A model generated the notes under the pieces. That model made no database searches. It was not told the origin of the DNA and saw nothing but the letters and a program-made list of their open reading frames with translations. Shown piece by piece: positions 41,801-42,507 of a stretch of 42,507 bases of DNA. Source of the stretch: Halalkalicoccus sp. NIPERK01 (GTDB lineage: Archaea > Halobacteriota > Halobacteria > Halobacteriales > Halalkalicoccaceae); NCBI RefSeq assembly GCF_030287405.1, contig NZ_JASVVV010000010.1, positions 1 to 42,507 on the forward strand, written 5' to 3'. Numbering within the stretch: position 1 is the first letter of the stretch; every line of letters starts with the position of its first letter. The position numbers and the translations under genes were made by a program.

Positions 41801-41840
41801 TTAACCAACGCTGGCGTCTCTCTCCCGCTTCGTTGGTTAA
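41801..41840. repeat. TTAACCAAC inverted repeat, copy 2
   Basis: TTAACCAACG (41801-41810) and CGTTGGTTAA (41831-41840), perfect arms, 20 bases between, 33 bases after the stop of the orphan gene. Confidence 0.75.
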
Positions 41841-41922
41841 GAACACTCCACCGTTGCCAGTAAACACCCCTCATGCCGAATGAAGATAGAGCCGCTTGCG
41901 GGCGAATTTGTTTTGATTCCAA

Positions 41923-41963
41923 TTAACCAACAACGGCGTTTATAGCCAGTTTTTGTTGGTTAA
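41923..41963. repeat. TTAACCAAC inverted repeat, copy 3
   Basis: TTAACCAACA (41923-41932) and TGTTGGTTAA (41954-41963), perfect arms, 21 bases between. Same geometry as copies 1 and 2. Confidence 0.75.
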
Positions 41964-42423
41964 CAGTGATCGCGTACCTTGTCGACGATTCGTATTATCG
42001 AACGGCACTCGACAGAATACGAGTGATGAAAGCCCTCGGCCGCTCGGCATCCCGCGACCACAGCTGCGCGCCTCGCTTCGCTCGGTGCTTGCAGGGTCGG
42101 GGGACGACCGAGACGGCCTCGCCCTTTCTGAGTCCGCCAGGACGCTGGTTGTGTCACCGAGCGTCGAGCCCGGTTGGTCAGGTGGTTCGTAACGGCCCGC
42201 CCCGCTCGCCGCTGCCGCCCTCCGCGTCGCTCGCGACCGACCATTCCGGGCGTGCGGGCGCTCTCCGCACCGCGAGCGCCCGTTCCGGGCTAAAATGCAT
42301 GTGCCCTCGACGCCAGCGGGAAAGCGCGAGGGGTTGCGCGGTATGCTCACCCCCCACGCTTTCTCCGCTGGCCGCTCGCTCCGGGCGGGTCGGCGCGCGG
42401 TGCTGGATAGTCGTTCTCCTCAG
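41964..42423. other. GC-rich non-coding stretch
   Basis: About 460 bases without a believable gene; overlapping frames on both strands are artefacts of high GC. It has CGCCTCGCTTCGCTCGG and similar palindromes typical of haloarchaeal spacers. On the circle it continues to the TFB start. Confidence 0.5.
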
Positions 42424-42477
42424 GCGCGCTCTCGCTCGCGCCTTCGCGAGCGCCCTTGGGCGCGAGCGAGAGCGCGC
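42424..42477. other. 19-bp stem hairpin at the circle junction
   Basis: GCGCGCTCTCGCTCGCGCC (42424-42442) pairs perfectly with 42459-42477 around a 16-base loop. On the circle this lies about 140 bases before TFB (right arm also at 29-47). It may be a terminator, a structured RNA or simply where the assembler opened the circle. Confidence 0.7.
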
Positions 42478-42507
42478 AGACGAGTCTGTCGGTCGGTGTC
42501 GTTGAGG
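42431..42507. repeat. Terminal direct overlap, right copy
   Basis: Identical to bases 1-77; see the left copy. The unique circle is therefore 1-42430. Confidence 0.85.

Noticed and set aside
41966-42505. 179-codon frame at the right end
   Set aside because: Low-complexity R/S/P composition in GC-rich spacer and no start context; also crosses the duplicated end.

Overview
The window is most simply read as one complete circular haloarchaeal plasmid or conjugative element. Its last 77 bases (42431-42507) repeat its first 77 exactly, so the circle is about 42,430 bp. Haloarchaeal signs are acidic proteins, an Orc1/Cdc6 initiator with TTTCCGSAGGT origin boxes, its own TATA-binding protein and transcription factor B, Tat-lipobox lipoproteins, leaderless-looking promoters and many ATGA gene overlaps.

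Layout: 0.1-2.7 kb holds TFB, a Tic20-like membrane protein with no start codon, and a TumE/TumA-type toxin-antitoxin pair. A 5'-truncated amidase follows (2.7-3.7 kb). At 3.86-5.46 kb is the most interesting unit: a two-gene CBASS anti-phage operon with a cGAS/DncV-like nucleotidyltransferase and a Cap15-type membrane effector. It is followed by an AT-rich orphan membrane gene and small regulators. From 7.4 to 19.2 kb is a DNA-transfer module: on the minus strand a VirD4-like coupling protein, a short relaxase candidate, a ribbon-helix-helix accessory protein beside a palindrome cluster (oriT candidate), a membrane protein, VirB4, a VirB6-like and a VirB2-like protein; on the plus strand a small regulator, a small membrane protein and two Tat lipoproteins, one a beta-helix.

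19.4-21.2 kb is an ArsR/SRPBCC cassette lying between two copies of a CCTTGTGCAACA inverted repeat, with a third copy at 26.4 kb. 21.3-27.1 kb carries small accessory genes, including a SWIM zinc-finger protein and a gene broken by an in-frame TAG. 27.1-30.9 kb is the replication and partition core: a MITE-like element, a convergent array of origin boxes around an AT-rich stretch, orc1/cdc6, a frameshifted zinc-ribbon gene, parA and a small partner with CACAGAA repeats. 30.9-32.8 kb has VapBC and a tyrosine recombinase. 33.1-39.4 kb is a full type I restriction-modification operon (hsdM, hsdS, hsdR). 40.0-41.8 kb has TBP and a 348-residue orphan protein bracketed by three copies of a TTAACCAAC inverted repeat.

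Together the genes describe a self-replicating, probably mobilisable or conjugative element that keeps itself with two toxin-antitoxin pairs, ParA partition and a recombinase, and that gives its host two defences (type I RM and CBASS) and alternative basal transcription factors. All family assignments are from reading translations and motifs; no database search was run.
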